From a virus: DNA of 64,000 nt. Made by a program: the position numbers and the translations under genes. Position 1 is the first letter of the stretch. Every line of letters begins with the position of its first letter. The DNA is taken from the IMG/VR virus record IMGVR_UViG_3300048546_000154, positions 1 through 64,000 of that record, one strand, 5' to 3'. This document shows, in pieces, positions 24,855-32,056 of the stretch. The notes under the pieces are model-generated. The model searched no databases. It was not told the DNA's origin and saw nothing but the letters and a program-made list of their open reading frames with translations.

Positions 24855-25922
24855 ATGGGTATATTAGCATTTTTATCAGCGATTAGTATATCAAGCGTAG
24901 CTGCTTTGTATAGTATATTAGGACTTGCAGCCATTTTTAGTGGTGCAAAGATACCTATTATGATTATGGGTGGTGTGTTAGAGGTAGGTAAACTTGTTAC
25001 CGCCTCTTGGTTATATCAAAACTGGAAGAACAAAGACTTACCTATAACAATTAAATACTACTTGACAACTTCTGTAGTTGTGTTAGTGTTTGTTACCTCT
25101 ATGGGTATATTCGGTTATCTATCAAAGGCACACCTAGACCAGGTTGTACCTACTTCATCTAATACAGCGAAAGTTGAATTGATTGATAAACGAATACTAC
25201 AAGAAGAACGAATAATAGAACGAGCAGAAAATACCTTATTGCAGTTAGATAAATCTATTGAAGTATATCTAAAGAATGACTATGCGACAAGAGGTTTAAG
25301 AGAACGAAGAAAACAAGAAGAAGAAAGAAACGAACTTAAACTTACAATAGATACAGCGATGACTAACATAGACAAATATATGTTAGAGAAGAATACATTT
25401 GAATTAGAACAATCAAAAATAGAAGCAGAAGTAGGTCCTCTAAAATATATTGCTGAACTGATATATGGAGACAATGCAAAAGACCACTTTGATGAAGCCG
25501 TAAGGTGGGTAATCATTGTATTGATATTTGTATTTGACCCTCTTGCAGTATTACTATTGATTGCAGCCAACATATCTCTAGCACAATGGTCTTCAGGTAG
25601 AAAGAAGAAAAAAGACATATCATTGAGACAACTTGATTTGAAACTTGCAAAAGAGAATGCTAAACATAAAGAAGCAAAGAAACAGATTGACAACTATAAA
25701 GACTTCTTTACGAAGTTAGCAGGTAAACAATTATCAAATGAAGACTATGAGAAGTTTTTTAAGATACTAGGTCATAAAGAATTAAGAGAAATGGGTCTGG
25801 ATCCTGATGAGATTCGTATTAAAATGGACCAAGTATTAGACTGGAATGCTACCGAAGTAAAGGAAATGCCTTCAAAAAACGACAAAACATTAGTGAAATC
25901 AATGCTTGACAAAGATAACTAG
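24855..25922 (+). CDS. multi-span membrane protein with coiled coil
   Basis: 355 residues. Three N-terminal hydrophobic segments (about 4-28, 32-52, 72-95), a long coiled coil (about 108-185), another membrane helix (about 213-240, VIIVLIFVFDPLAVLLLI), and a charged helical cytoplasmic end. I recall relatives in marine T4-like phages with no function. The next early promoter lies in its last 20 bases. A role in membrane remodelling or exclusion is a guess. Confidence 0.65.
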   Translation: MGILAFLSAISISSVAALYSILGLAAIFSGAKIPIMIMGGVLEVGKLVTASWLYQNWKNKDLPITIKYYLTTSVVVLVFVTSMGIFGYLSKAHLDQVVPTSSNTAKVELIDKRILQEERIIERAENTLLQLDKSIEVYLKNDYATRGLRERRKQEEERNELKLTIDTAMTNIDKYMLEKNTFELEQSKIEAEVGPLKYIAELIYGDNAKDHFDEAVRWVIIVLIFVFDPLAVLLLIAANISLAQWSSGRKKKKDISLRQLDLKLAKENAKHKEAKKQIDNYKDFFTKLAGKQLSNEDYEKFFKILGHKELREMGLDPDEIRIKMDQVLDWNATEVKEMPSKNDKTLVKSMLDKDN

Positions 25923-25934
25923 GAGTGATATAAT
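25906..25934 (+). promoter_or_regulatory. early promoter, perfect consensus, predicted leaderless start
   Basis: TTGACA (25906-25911), 17-base spacer, TATAAT (25929-25934), inside the end of the membrane protein gene. The predicted +1 is 25941, the A of an ATG. Confidence 0.85.
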
Positions 25935-25940
25935 ATGACT

Positions 25941-26081
25941 ATGATTTACACAAAAAAGAGACAAGAAGAACTTGTCGCAAATGCAGCTAAAATGATGAAC
26001 AATGCTACCAATAAATGGGCAACTATGTTCTGGACTGGCGTCTGGAAACAATTGTGTATTAAATTCGGAAAGGTTAACTAG
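25941..26081 (+). CDS. small early protein, leaderless mRNA
   Basis: 46 residues (MIYTKKRQEELVANAAKMM start). The ATG at 25935 is in frame but precedes the predicted +1; the ATG at 25941 is on it. There is no ribosome binding site for either. An amphipathic helix with a Trp-rich end. Its stop overlaps the GTG of the next gene. Function unknown. Confidence 0.6.
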   Translation: MIYTKKRQEELVANAAKMMNNATNKWATMFWTGVWKQLCIKFGKVN

Positions 26082-26671
26082 TGAATATATTTGTATTAGA
26101 TAAAGACCCTGTAATTGCAGCCAAGATGAGTTGTGATAAACATATTGTAAAGATGATACTAGAAAGCGCTCAAATGCTATGTACAGCAAAAAGAGTTGCA
26201 GACGGTGAATTGTATATTGCAAAAACAAAGAACGGTAGAGACATCAAAAGATGGCGACTACCTAATTCTAACGAAGAGGCAATTATCTACAAGGCAGGTT
26301 GGTTAGGTCACCCTAGTACTAAATGGGTAATGGAATCTGCTTACAATTATACTTGGTTGTACAGACACTTCAAAGCATTGAACGAAGAATTTATGGAAAG
26401 ATTTCCTAAAAACAAACCATTAGGTCATAAGTCTTTTCAGTTGCTAGGTGATATTCTAAAAGAACCACCTCTTAATGCAACACTAAACAAAATTGCAACA
26501 CTACCAACACCTGCTATGCCTGAAGAATGTAAAGTCTTCAATGAAGGTGTTATTGATGTAGTTGCAAGTTACCGTAAATATTATATTATGAAAAAAGTAG
26601 ACTTTGCTAGATGGTCACATCCTGGTAAAGCACCTGAATGGTTTACAGAAGGAGTTGCTAATGCAAGTTGA
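26081..26671 (+). CDS. conserved marine T4-like phage protein (CDKHIVKM motif), GTG start
   Basis: 196 residues. FVLDKDPVIAAKMSCDKHIVKMILESAQ (shown in parts) is a strongly conserved N-terminal pattern in cyanophages, followed by GHPSTKWV and a C-terminal YRKYY-ARW-APEWF pattern. Some annotations place this type near pyrimidine-dimer glycosylases, which I cannot confirm. The GTG start overlaps the previous stop, with AAAGG upstream. Confidence 0.65.
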   Translation: MNIFVLDKDPVIAAKMSCDKHIVKMILESAQMLCTAKRVADGELYIAKTKNGRDIKRWRLPNSNEEAIIYKAGWLGHPSTKWVMESAYNYTWLYRHFKALNEEFMERFPKNKPLGHKSFQLLGDILKEPPLNATLNKIATLPTPAMPEECKVFNEGVIDVVASYRKYYIMKKVDFARWSHPGKAPEWFTEGVANAS

Positions 26672-26822
26672 GTATGGTTTACTCTTTTTTGTAATCGGTA
26701 TGACGGTTACGATTGTAGGTTTCTTTATAGCCTTTCTTGTTGCGACATACAAACCAAAGAAAGCAACAGATGAAGATAACGCTTTAACACAATATCATAA
26801 AGATATTATAAATAAAAAATAG
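26661..26822 (+). CDS. single-span membrane microprotein
   Basis: 53 residues with one long transmembrane helix (about 5-28) and a charged tail ending in KKA...INKK. AAGGAG before ATG 26661 supports this start over a longer upstream frame. It overlaps the previous gene by 11 bases. Confidence 0.55.
   Translation: MQVEYGLLFFVIGMTVTIVGFFIAFLVATYKPKKATDEDNALTQYHKDIINKK
26807..26814 (+). promoter_or_regulatory. possible late promoter TATAAATA
   Basis: Exact TATAAATA in the last codons of the membrane microprotein, 22 bases before the ATG of the ferritin-like gene at 26837, with AAGGA in between. It may be real or chance in AT-rich sequence. Confidence 0.35.
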
Positions 26823-26836
26823 AATAAGGAACAATT

Positions 26837-27223
26837 ATGATGATAGAAACATTAGTAGGAAAAACAATTGTACATTTAAATAATATACAATTGAGCCATT
26901 GGCAAACAAAAAGTTATAGTGAACACGAAGGACTTGGTGAATACTATACAAAATTAAATACTCTAAACGATAGACTTGTAGAAACATACCAAGGTAATGC
27001 AAATACAAGAATACACATTGAAAGCGGTCAACACACATTACAAAATTATCAATCGTGTGACCATACGGTATCTGAAATCGTACAATACGGACAAGATTTA
27101 GCGAAAGCGTCTTATGACTTATCGCAAAAGAATGAATTAAACCAGTACGAAGATTTACTTTCTATACTTGAAGATATGGCAGAAGCAGTATCACAAGTAC
27201 AATTTCACTTGACATTGAAGTAG
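26837..27223 (+). CDS. ferritin/Dps-like fold protein (DUF5856-like)
   Basis: 128 residues, all helical. TIVHLNNIQLSHWQTKSYSEHEGLG recalls the Dps/ferritin-like phage family that I remember as DUF5856; the His/Glu-rich first helix pair (HWQTKSYSEHE) is like the metal-binding face. A four-helix bundle is expected. It might bind iron or DNA, but catalytic ferroxidase residues cannot be confirmed by eye. Confidence 0.7.
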   Translation: MMIETLVGKTIVHLNNIQLSHWQTKSYSEHEGLGEYYTKLNTLNDRLVETYQGNANTRIHIESGQHTLQNYQSCDHTVSEIVQYGQDLAKASYDLSQKNELNQYEDLLSILEDMAEAVSQVQFHLTLK

Positions 27224-27229
27224 AACATA

Positions 27230-27538
27230 ATGCCAACATATTCGTTTAAAAACACAAAAACAGGTGAAGAATTTACTGAATTAATGGGTATTTCTGAAAA
27301 AGAGAAGTACCTAAAGAAGAATAAACATATTCAGCAGATGGTCACTTCTATAAATATCATTAGTGGAACAGGATATAGTAGTAGACTTAAAAACGATAGT
27401 GGATGGAAAGAACTTCAATCAAAGATTGCAGAAAGAAATCCTGGTACCAACTTCTCAGCCGAACACGGCAAAAGGTCTATCAAAGAAATAAAGACGAGAC
27501 AAGTATTACAAAAACATAAAATATTACCGAAAGATTAA
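27230..27538 (+). CDS. conserved phage protein, MPTYSFKN type
   Basis: 102 residues opening MPTYSFKNTKTGEEFTE, like the FmdB-type small ribbon start but without its Cys residues, followed by a basic helical part. Relatives occur in many T4-like phages (recalled). The next gene starts immediately after the stop. Confidence 0.6.
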   Translation: MPTYSFKNTKTGEEFTELMGISEKEKYLKKNKHIQQMVTSINIISGTGYSSRLKNDSGWKELQSKIAERNPGTNFSAEHGKRSIKEIKTRQVLQKHKILPKD

Positions 27539-27769
27539 ATGAACAAGTTATTACTAATATTGCTATTCGTCCTTACTACTGGTTGTAGTGCAAACCTATC
27601 AAGTTTGTTTACGGTAGGTGGTATGACTAGTGCAGTTGCAAGTAAGAATAGTGCAAGTATGGCGTATAGTGCTTTTGACTTGGGTGTTATGGCGACAACA
27701 GACAAGAACATTAGAGAACACGCTTTAATAAAACTTGAAGAGAGTAAAAAGGAGGACCTTGATGACTAA
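27539..27769 (+). CDS. small lipoprotein
   Basis: 76 residues with a lipoprotein signal and lipobox TTGC (Cys about 16), then a Ser/Ala-rich region and an acidic end. It directly abuts the preceding stop and overlaps the next gene. One of at least six phage lipoproteins in this window; function unknown. Confidence 0.65.
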   Translation: MNKLLLILLFVLTTGCSANLSSLFTVGGMTSAVASKNSASMAYSAFDLGVMATTDKNIREHALIKLEESKKEDLDD

Positions 27770-28157
27770 AGACATACCAGATTATATGCGAGGGTTTGAT
27801 TTAAATGACGAGAGTTGGGGTGTAGGACCTGCTGTTGCAGAAGTACCTAAATCTGAACCAGGCATTGACCCAAAGAAAATAGATAGTCAATCTGCTGAAC
27901 TATCTAATATTAAAAATGATGTATCATCTATAAAGTCAGCGATGAATGAAATTATGCAGATAGTTGCTGAAAAAGATACTATAACAAAAGAACTAACAGA
28001 TGAAGATGTTGCGAAGAGATTTAAAGATTTAGAGAAAATCGTTTTACCTTTTCTATACAACTTATCTAAAACGGAGGAACCTTATATTCATTGGCCAAAT
28101 AGAGGACCAATTATTAAGGCACAGATTGAGAAGATACTAAAACTAACAAGGGGGTAA
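27762..28157 (+). CDS. conserved marine T4-like phage protein
   Basis: 131 residues. ATG 27762 has AAAAGGAGG upstream, giving MTKDIPDYMRGFD. The C-terminal EEPYIHWPNRGPIIKAQIEK motif is well conserved in marine T4-like phages as I recall. A coiled-coil segment lies at about 50-85. Function unknown. Confidence 0.65.
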   Translation: MTKDIPDYMRGFDLNDESWGVGPAVAEVPKSEPGIDPKKIDSQSAELSNIKNDVSSIKSAMNEIMQIVAEKDTITKELTDEDVAKRFKDLEKIVLPFLYNLSKTEEPYIHWPNRGPIIKAQIEKILKLTRG

Positions 28158-28160
28158 TTT

Positions 28161-28316
28161 ATGTCCAGTAAAATGGCACACAAAGAACTGAAAAAGGAAG
28201 TGAATGTATTAGAACAAGTAAGAAATAATGATAGAAGTTTTGAGACTTGGAAACAACTCAAAGAAGGTAAGAAACTTAAATTAAAGGCAAAGGAAAAATT
28301 AAATGAAATTAAGTAA
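28161..28316 (+). CDS. small basic helical protein
   Basis: 51 residues, Lys-rich (WKQLKEGKKLKLKAKEKL), probably one amphipathic helix. GGGGGTAATTT precedes the start. The peptidase gene at 28303 begins inside its 3-prime end, so they are likely coupled. Function unknown. Confidence 0.5.
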   Translation: MSSKMAHKELKKEVNVLEQVRNNDRSFETWKQLKEGKKLKLKAKEKLNEIK

Positions 28317-28773
28317 GAATTTTAGTCTGAAGGAACTAACTGCTTCGCAAACAGCGGAACGGAAAGGTATTAATAACAATCCTAATGACGACCAAATTAC
28401 TGCTATGCAAAAGTTATGTGAAAACATCTTACAACCAGTAAGAGACCATTACGCTACACCGGTAACGGTATCAAGTGGATTCCGAAGTGAGGAATTATGT
28501 GTATCTATTGGAAGTAGTGTTAACTCACAGCACGCCAAAGGTCAAGCGGCCGATTTTGAAATTTTTGGGGTACCGAATGCTGAACTAGCAAAATGGATAT
28601 CTGAAAATTTAGATTTTGACCAATTGATATTGGAGTACCATAAGACAGACGAACCTAACAGCGGTTGGATTCATTGCTCATATAAGTCTACTACAGACAA
28701 TAGAAAACAGACTTTAAGAGCATTTAGAAACGACCAAGGTAAGACACAATACGAAGAATACAAACCTGCTTGA
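28303..28773 (+). CDS. M15-family peptidase (D-Ala-D-Ala carboxypeptidase / endopeptidase type)
   Basis: 156 residues. SQHAKGQAADFE carries the SxHxxGxAxD zinc motif of M15 peptidases and GWIHCSY supplies the final WxH. SGFRSEEL precedes it, as usual. It cleaves peptidoglycan peptides, probably in lysis. There is no signal peptide, so a holin would be needed for export. It is the second peptidoglycan hydrolase in the window besides the glucosaminidase at 23853. Confidence 0.88.
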   Translation: MKLSKNFSLKELTASQTAERKGINNNPNDDQITAMQKLCENILQPVRDHYATPVTVSSGFRSEELCVSIGSSVNSQHAKGQAADFEIFGVPNAELAKWISENLDFDQLILEYHKTDEPNSGWIHCSYKSTTDNRKQTLRAFRNDQGKTQYEEYKPA

Positions 28774-28834
28774 GCGCTTGGTGAGTTTTCTAAAGACGAT
28801 ATAATTAATATGTACGCTAAAAAAGGTTAGGTGC

Positions 28835-28863
28835 TTGACAAATGTATCGTGTGATGATATAAT
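28835..28863 (+). promoter_or_regulatory. early promoter, perfect consensus
   Basis: GTGC then TTGACA (28835-28840), 17-base spacer, TATAAT (28858-28863). It drives the exonuclease at 28897, with AAGGA in a normal leader. Confidence 0.85.
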
Positions 28864-28896
28864 AAGTGATAATTAAATAAGATAAGGATTAATATA

Positions 28897-29586
28897 ATGG
28901 CTAAAGAATTTAAGTTTGTTGATTTGAACAAAGACCTACTACCAAAGACAAAAGGTCGTAGACAAAACGGTGTTCGTTTTTACGAAGTTGACGGACAGAA
29001 TTATCCTTCTGTAACCTCTATTTTAGGTATCAGAAAAACAGAAGGTCTAAAGAAGTGGCGAGAAAGTATCGGTGAAGATGTCGCCAACTTTGAAATGCGA
29101 AGAGCCGCAAATCGTGGTAAAGCAACTCACAATCTAGTAGAGAACTATATCAAAGGTGAAACACCTAGTGAAAGAGGTGTACTACCTCTTGGTCTATTCA
29201 GGTTAATGAGACCCTACCTAGAGAACATTGGTGATGTACACTTGATTGAAGAGATTATGTACTCTAAAGAGTTAACACTTGCAGGTCAAGTTGATTGTAT
29301 CGCTCAATATAGAGACAAACTTTCAGTAATTGATTTCAAAACTGCCAACAAAGAAAAGATTGAAGAGTGGATTGATAATTACTTTTTACAGACAACTGCC
29401 TATGCAATTATGTATGAAGAGATATTCGGTACACCGATAGAACAAATCGTCATATTAATCGCAGGAGAAGATGGTTCTATGCAAGAGTGGATTAAGAAAC
29501 CAGAAGATTACAAACCACAATTGAAAGAATCAATTGAAAACTTTTATAAATATTACGAGAACAAAAAGTTAGAGACAGCGAAATAA
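28897..29586 (+). CDS. PD-(D/E)XK exonuclease (MGME1/RecB-like)
   Basis: 229 residues. VTSILGIRKTEGLKKWRE is a helical cap motif; ANRGKATHNLVE supplies the His/Glu; GQVDCIAQYRDKLSVIDFKTA is the D-x-DFK-type catalytic core; Gln-rich strand FLQTTAYAIMYEE follows. This order fits the Cas4/RecB/MGME1 superfamily and a common T4-like cyanophage exonuclease. Only one Cys is present, so it has no iron-sulfur cluster of the Cas4/AddB kind. Confidence 0.85.
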   Translation: MAKEFKFVDLNKDLLPKTKGRRQNGVRFYEVDGQNYPSVTSILGIRKTEGLKKWRESIGEDVANFEMRRAANRGKATHNLVENYIKGETPSERGVLPLGLFRLMRPYLENIGDVHLIEEIMYSKELTLAGQVDCIAQYRDKLSVIDFKTANKEKIEEWIDNYFLQTTAYAIMYEEIFGTPIEQIVILIAGEDGSMQEWIKKPEDYKPQLKESIENFYKYYENKKLETAK

Positions 29587-29620
29587 ATTACATTAATTGT
29601 TTCTAAAACAAAAGGAAACA

Positions 29621-29950
29621 ATGAAAAAATTATTACTCGTTATTATGTTTTTGATGACAAGTAATTATGTAAGTGCCGATAACAATATATTCTATAACAG
29701 CCAAGCACCTATGTTGTGTACTACTGCCGTTCAAATGAATGAGTTTTTAGACGCAAATAAAATGAAACCACATAGTGTTGGGTTTGGAAGAAATGGTGGC
29801 ACTAAAGATGGTGATATAGTTTATGCTATATCTCATTGGATAAACGAAGATGGTCAGTTAATGGCCATTATTGAGACACCAGCACAAGGAGAAAAGTGCA
29901 TAGTGTACGGAATATTTAATTATAAGGAAGTAAATGTACAAACTGATTAG
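29621..29950 (+). CDS. secreted hypothetical protein
   Basis: 109 residues with a signal peptide (about 1-19, ending VSADN). The mature part has two Cys (MLCTTA, EKCIVYG) and alternating beta-like strands. AAAGGAAAC before ATG 29621 favours this start. It overlaps the next lipoprotein gene. Function unknown. Confidence 0.6.
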   Translation: MKKLLLVIMFLMTSNYVSADNNIFYNSQAPMLCTTAVQMNEFLDANKMKPHSVGFGRNGGTKDGDIVYAISHWINEDGQLMAIIETPAQGEKCIVYGIFNYKEVNVQTD

Positions 29951-30128
29951 TATTATTTTTATTGCAAGTTTAATAAGTGCTTGTAGTATAAAGGAACCAA
30001 GAGTTTCTTTCGGTAAGAAATGTATAGAGAAAGGCAATAGCATTGCATACTCATATGTTTGGTTATACGACAAAGAGACTGGTCTTTATGCTGACGAGAA
30101 TACTTGCGATAAGATTAAAAAGGATTAA
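29934..30128 (+). CDS. small lipoprotein
   Basis: 64 residues with lipobox ISAC (Cys about 17). The mature part has two more Cys (KKCIEK, NTCDKIK) that could form a disulfide. It overlaps the preceding secreted-protein gene by 17 bases and is followed by the tmRNA. Function unknown. Confidence 0.65.
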   Translation: MYKLISIIFIASLISACSIKEPRVSFGKKCIEKGNSIAYSYVWLYDKETGLYADENTCDKIKKD

Positions 30129-30130
30129 TT

Positions 30131-30427
30131 GTTGATGGTGGTGTAAGAACCGGACTGGACTCGGGTGCAACTCCCGACACCTCCACCATAAACACACTAG
30201 TAGAAGGAGAACTGCTATGTTAAAGTATTGGTTATATCTGTGGCGTAAGTATCGCTAGTGTTTTTATGGGGGGTGTGTTAGGATTGACAGACGCAGATGA
30301 CCCATTGGAGATTAATAGTTGGCGAACTCAAACGCAATTTTAAATGGCGAAGCAAATTTTGCCCTTGCTGCCTAGTTAATAGGTAACGGAGTTTGAGAGG
30401 TACTTGGCAACAGAAACTTCTCGTTTT
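30131..30427 (+). ncRNA. ssrA: permuted two-piece tmRNA (alphaproteobacterial type)
   Basis: tmRNA rescues stalled ribosomes and tags the unfinished protein for destruction. Here the acceptor part comes first: T-stem TCGGG/CCCGA (30161-30165, 30173-30177) around loop TGCAACT, then CACCTCC (30178-30184), A and CCA (30186-30188). After an intervening segment the coding part begins: GGGGGTG (30269-30275) pairs with CACCTCC (one G-U), then TTAGGATTGACAGACG like the tmRNA D-region. A frame from GCG 30322 to TAG 30373 encodes ANSNAILNGEANFALAA, ending in the degradation signal ALAA. The exact resume codon and 5-prime end are uncertain. Confidence 0.85.
30395..30427 (+). terminator. terminator-like hairpin at the tmRNA 3-prime end
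   Basis: GAGAGGT (30395-30401) pairs with ACTTCTC (30416-30422), one G-U, followed by GTTTT. It ends the tmRNA coding piece and lies just before the next gene's AAAGGAG. Confidence 0.5.
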
Positions 30428-30441
30428 CAAAGGAGAGATAA

Positions 30442-30714
30442 ATGAAAACGGTATTTTTAATTGTAGCAATTCTGCTGAACGCAGAAGGAGAAACTTTTCC
30501 TAGACATCACGCTGCTTATAAGTTTGATAGTCTACCAGAATGTATGAGTTTTGTTAATCAAAATCATAATGGTTTATATGGTGGTCTTATGTACAAATTA
30601 AGAGAAGAAGGTGATACTTCACAGGTAATCAACATAGGTTGTGCTGAAATGCCTGAAGAAGACGCAAAAGATTTTATGGAAGAATATGAAATTAAACCTG
30701 GTATTGGTGCTTGA
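30442..30714 (+). CDS. small protein with hydrophobic N-terminus
   Basis: 90 residues. A hydrophobic start (MKTVFLIVAILLNAEG) resembles a short signal peptide, then a compact acidic domain with two Cys (PECMSF, IGCAEM). AAAGGAGAG upstream. Its stop codon TGA lies inside the -35 box of the next promoter (GGTGCTTGACA). Function unknown. Confidence 0.6.
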   Translation: MKTVFLIVAILLNAEGETFPRHHAAYKFDSLPECMSFVNQNHNGLYGGLMYKLREEGDTSQVINIGCAEMPEEDAKDFMEEYEIKPGIGA

Positions 30715-30739
30715 CAAACCCCTTTAGTTATAGTATAGT
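30711..30739 (+). promoter_or_regulatory. early promoter of gp33, predicted leaderless
   Basis: GTGC then TTGACA (30711-30716), 17-base spacer, TATAGT (30734-30739). The predicted +1 is 30746, the A of the gp33 ATG. The TTGACA holds the stop of the preceding gene. Confidence 0.8.
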
Positions 30740-30745
30740 GAGAAT

Positions 30746-30955
30746 ATGAATAGTAAACAATTTAGTTTAGAAATAGAAGCCTTCAAAAAAGAGAAGAAAA
30801 CATCTTATATGGATGCTATCGTTCTTTATTGCGAAGAAAGAGAGATTGACACAGCTACGGTCGGTCCATTAATTAACAAAGCATTAAAAGAGAAGGTTGC
30901 TTTAGAGTGTCAGAAGTTAAATCTGTTACCTAAAACAAGCGAACTACCTGTATAA
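30746..30955 (+). CDS. 33: late transcription co-activator gp33
   Basis: 69 residues. TSYMDAIVLYCEEREIDTATVG and INKALKEKVALECQKLN match the small gp33 of T4-like cyanophages. In T4, gp33 bridges RNA polymerase and the gp45 sliding clamp so that gp55-polymerase fires late TATAAATA promoters, which are plentiful in this window. The ATG sits on the predicted transcription start, so the mRNA is probably leaderless. It overlaps gp59 by one base. Confidence 0.82.
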   Translation: MNSKQFSLEIEAFKKEKKTSYMDAIVLYCEEREIDTATVGPLINKALKEKVALECQKLNLLPKTSELPV

Positions 30956-31560
30956 TGTATGGAGGATTTGATGTATTTAAAATTTGGTTGGGTATTAAAC
31001 TTCACTTTACTACCGAAACATATGACTATATCACATATGGAGGTAAAGTCAATTGCAAATTAGAAACATTTACAAAACGAAATGACAAATACTTCTTTCA
31101 CAAACTTTCTAAAAAATATAACGCAGAAGAAGCAGTTGACTTCTTTGTGTCAAACTTTCTACACCAAGATAAAGCCTGGATTGGCAATCTTGCTAAGTCT
31201 GATGGCCACGATATATACTTTGATTACAAGAAGCGTAAAGATAGTTTTACTTATCAGTTTAGGAATGAGTGTAATAGTATTAGGAATAATATGGATAATA
31301 AGCGCTTGTCTTTTGATGACCTTTTTGTGGTTAATGGAGGTCAACATCCAATCTTTTTCAAACTTCTACTATCTAAACAAATATGTTATGAAACTTTTGT
31401 GGTCTTTGAAGAGTTATTGGGATTCACTAGAAAATGGAATAAAGAAATTGAGGAAAAAGTAGTTTGGCCTATCTATGCTAAACGACTAAAGAAATTTGCA
31501 CCGTTCTTACGGTACAATAGAACAGAAACAAAACTGATTATGAAAGAGATATTTAATTGA
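30955..31560 (+). CDS. 59: gp59 helicase loader
   Basis: 201 residues. MYGGFDVFKIWLGIKLHFT at the start, LETFTKRNDKYFFHKLSKKY and the helical second half match T4-type gp59, which loads the gp41 helicase onto gp32-coated forked DNA. Neighbours gp33 and gp32 give the familiar T4 order 33-59-32. All-helical two-domain length is as expected. Confidence 0.9.
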   Translation: MYGGFDVFKIWLGIKLHFTTETYDYITYGGKVNCKLETFTKRNDKYFFHKLSKKYNAEEAVDFFVSNFLHQDKAWIGNLAKSDGHDIYFDYKKRKDSFTYQFRNECNSIRNNMDNKRLSFDDLFVVNGGQHPIFFKLLLSKQICYETFVVFEELLGFTRKWNKEIEEKVVWPIYAKRLKKFAPFLRYNRTETKLIMKEIFN

Positions 31561-31562
31561 GT

Positions 31563-31874
31563 ATGACAGAAGTATACAAGAAGAAACTTGATGATAAGAT
31601 TAAAGAATTAAATAGTACCAGAGTATTTAAAAAGATAACACCAAAAGGTGATTTATCGTGGTACATTAAATGGATTTCTAGTGTTATTATTCTCACTGGA
31701 ATGGTTCTAACGGCAACTAATATACACCCTTTGAACCTCGTATTTCACTTTTTAGGTGTTGTAGGTTGGTTCATAGTAGGTATGCTATGGCACGATAGAG
31801 CATTAATTATGTTAAATGCAGTTGCGGCTGTGATATTTGCTATGGGTATGATAAATTCCTATACAGGTGCTTGA
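31563..31874 (+). CDS. small membrane protein, paralogue of the gene at 14293
   Basis: 103 residues: a charged N-terminal helix and three hydrophobic segments (WYIKWISSVIILTGM, HPLNLVFHFLG, VGWFIVGMLWHD). It shares the KW, HPL/YPL, LG, W-IVG-W pattern with the 14293 gene and resembles the DUF6552 family as I remember it. A TTG two codons earlier overlaps the gp59 stop and could be the start. Its TGA stop lies in the next promoter's -35 box. Confidence 0.65.
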   Translation: MTEVYKKKLDDKIKELNSTRVFKKITPKGDLSWYIKWISSVIILTGMVLTATNIHPLNLVFHFLGVVGWFIVGMLWHDRALIMLNAVAAVIFAMGMINSYTGA

Positions 31875-31899
31875 CAAAAGGATAAAGAAAGTGTATAAT
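31871..31899 (+). promoter_or_regulatory. early promoter, perfect consensus, near-leaderless
   Basis: GTGC then TTGACA (31871-31876), 17-base spacer, TATAAT (31894-31899). The next ATG is 31907, eight bases after the -10. It may also serve gp32 at 32126. Confidence 0.85.
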
Positions 31900-31906
31900 G
31901 AGACTT

Positions 31907-32056
31907 ATGTTTGATAAAATTGTTTATGGTATTTTAGATACTATTGTAAAAACTGCTGAAACTTTACGAACTTGTTATAGGGAAAGAAGACTTCCTAAAC
32001 AATGTAGAGAAAATTGGGCAAAAGGTTATAATGAGTGGAAAAAGAAGCATAAATAA
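31907..32056 (+). CDS. small basic early protein
   Basis: 49 residues (MFDKIVYGILDTIVKTAETL, then a basic Trp/Tyr-containing end NEWKKKHK). The ATG lies on or one base past the predicted +1 and has no ribosome site. An amphipathic helix with basic end. Function unknown. Confidence 0.55.
   Translation: MFDKIVYGILDTIVKTAETLRTCYRERRLPKQCRENWAKGYNEWKKKHK

Noticed and set aside
25935-25940. ATG at 25935 as start of the small early gene
   Set aside because: It lies between the -10 and the predicted +1, so it would not be in the mRNA.
29545-29552. TATAAATA near the end of the exonuclease gene
   Set aside because: It encodes conserved-looking codons, lies 69 bases from the next start and in the early block; chance is more likely.
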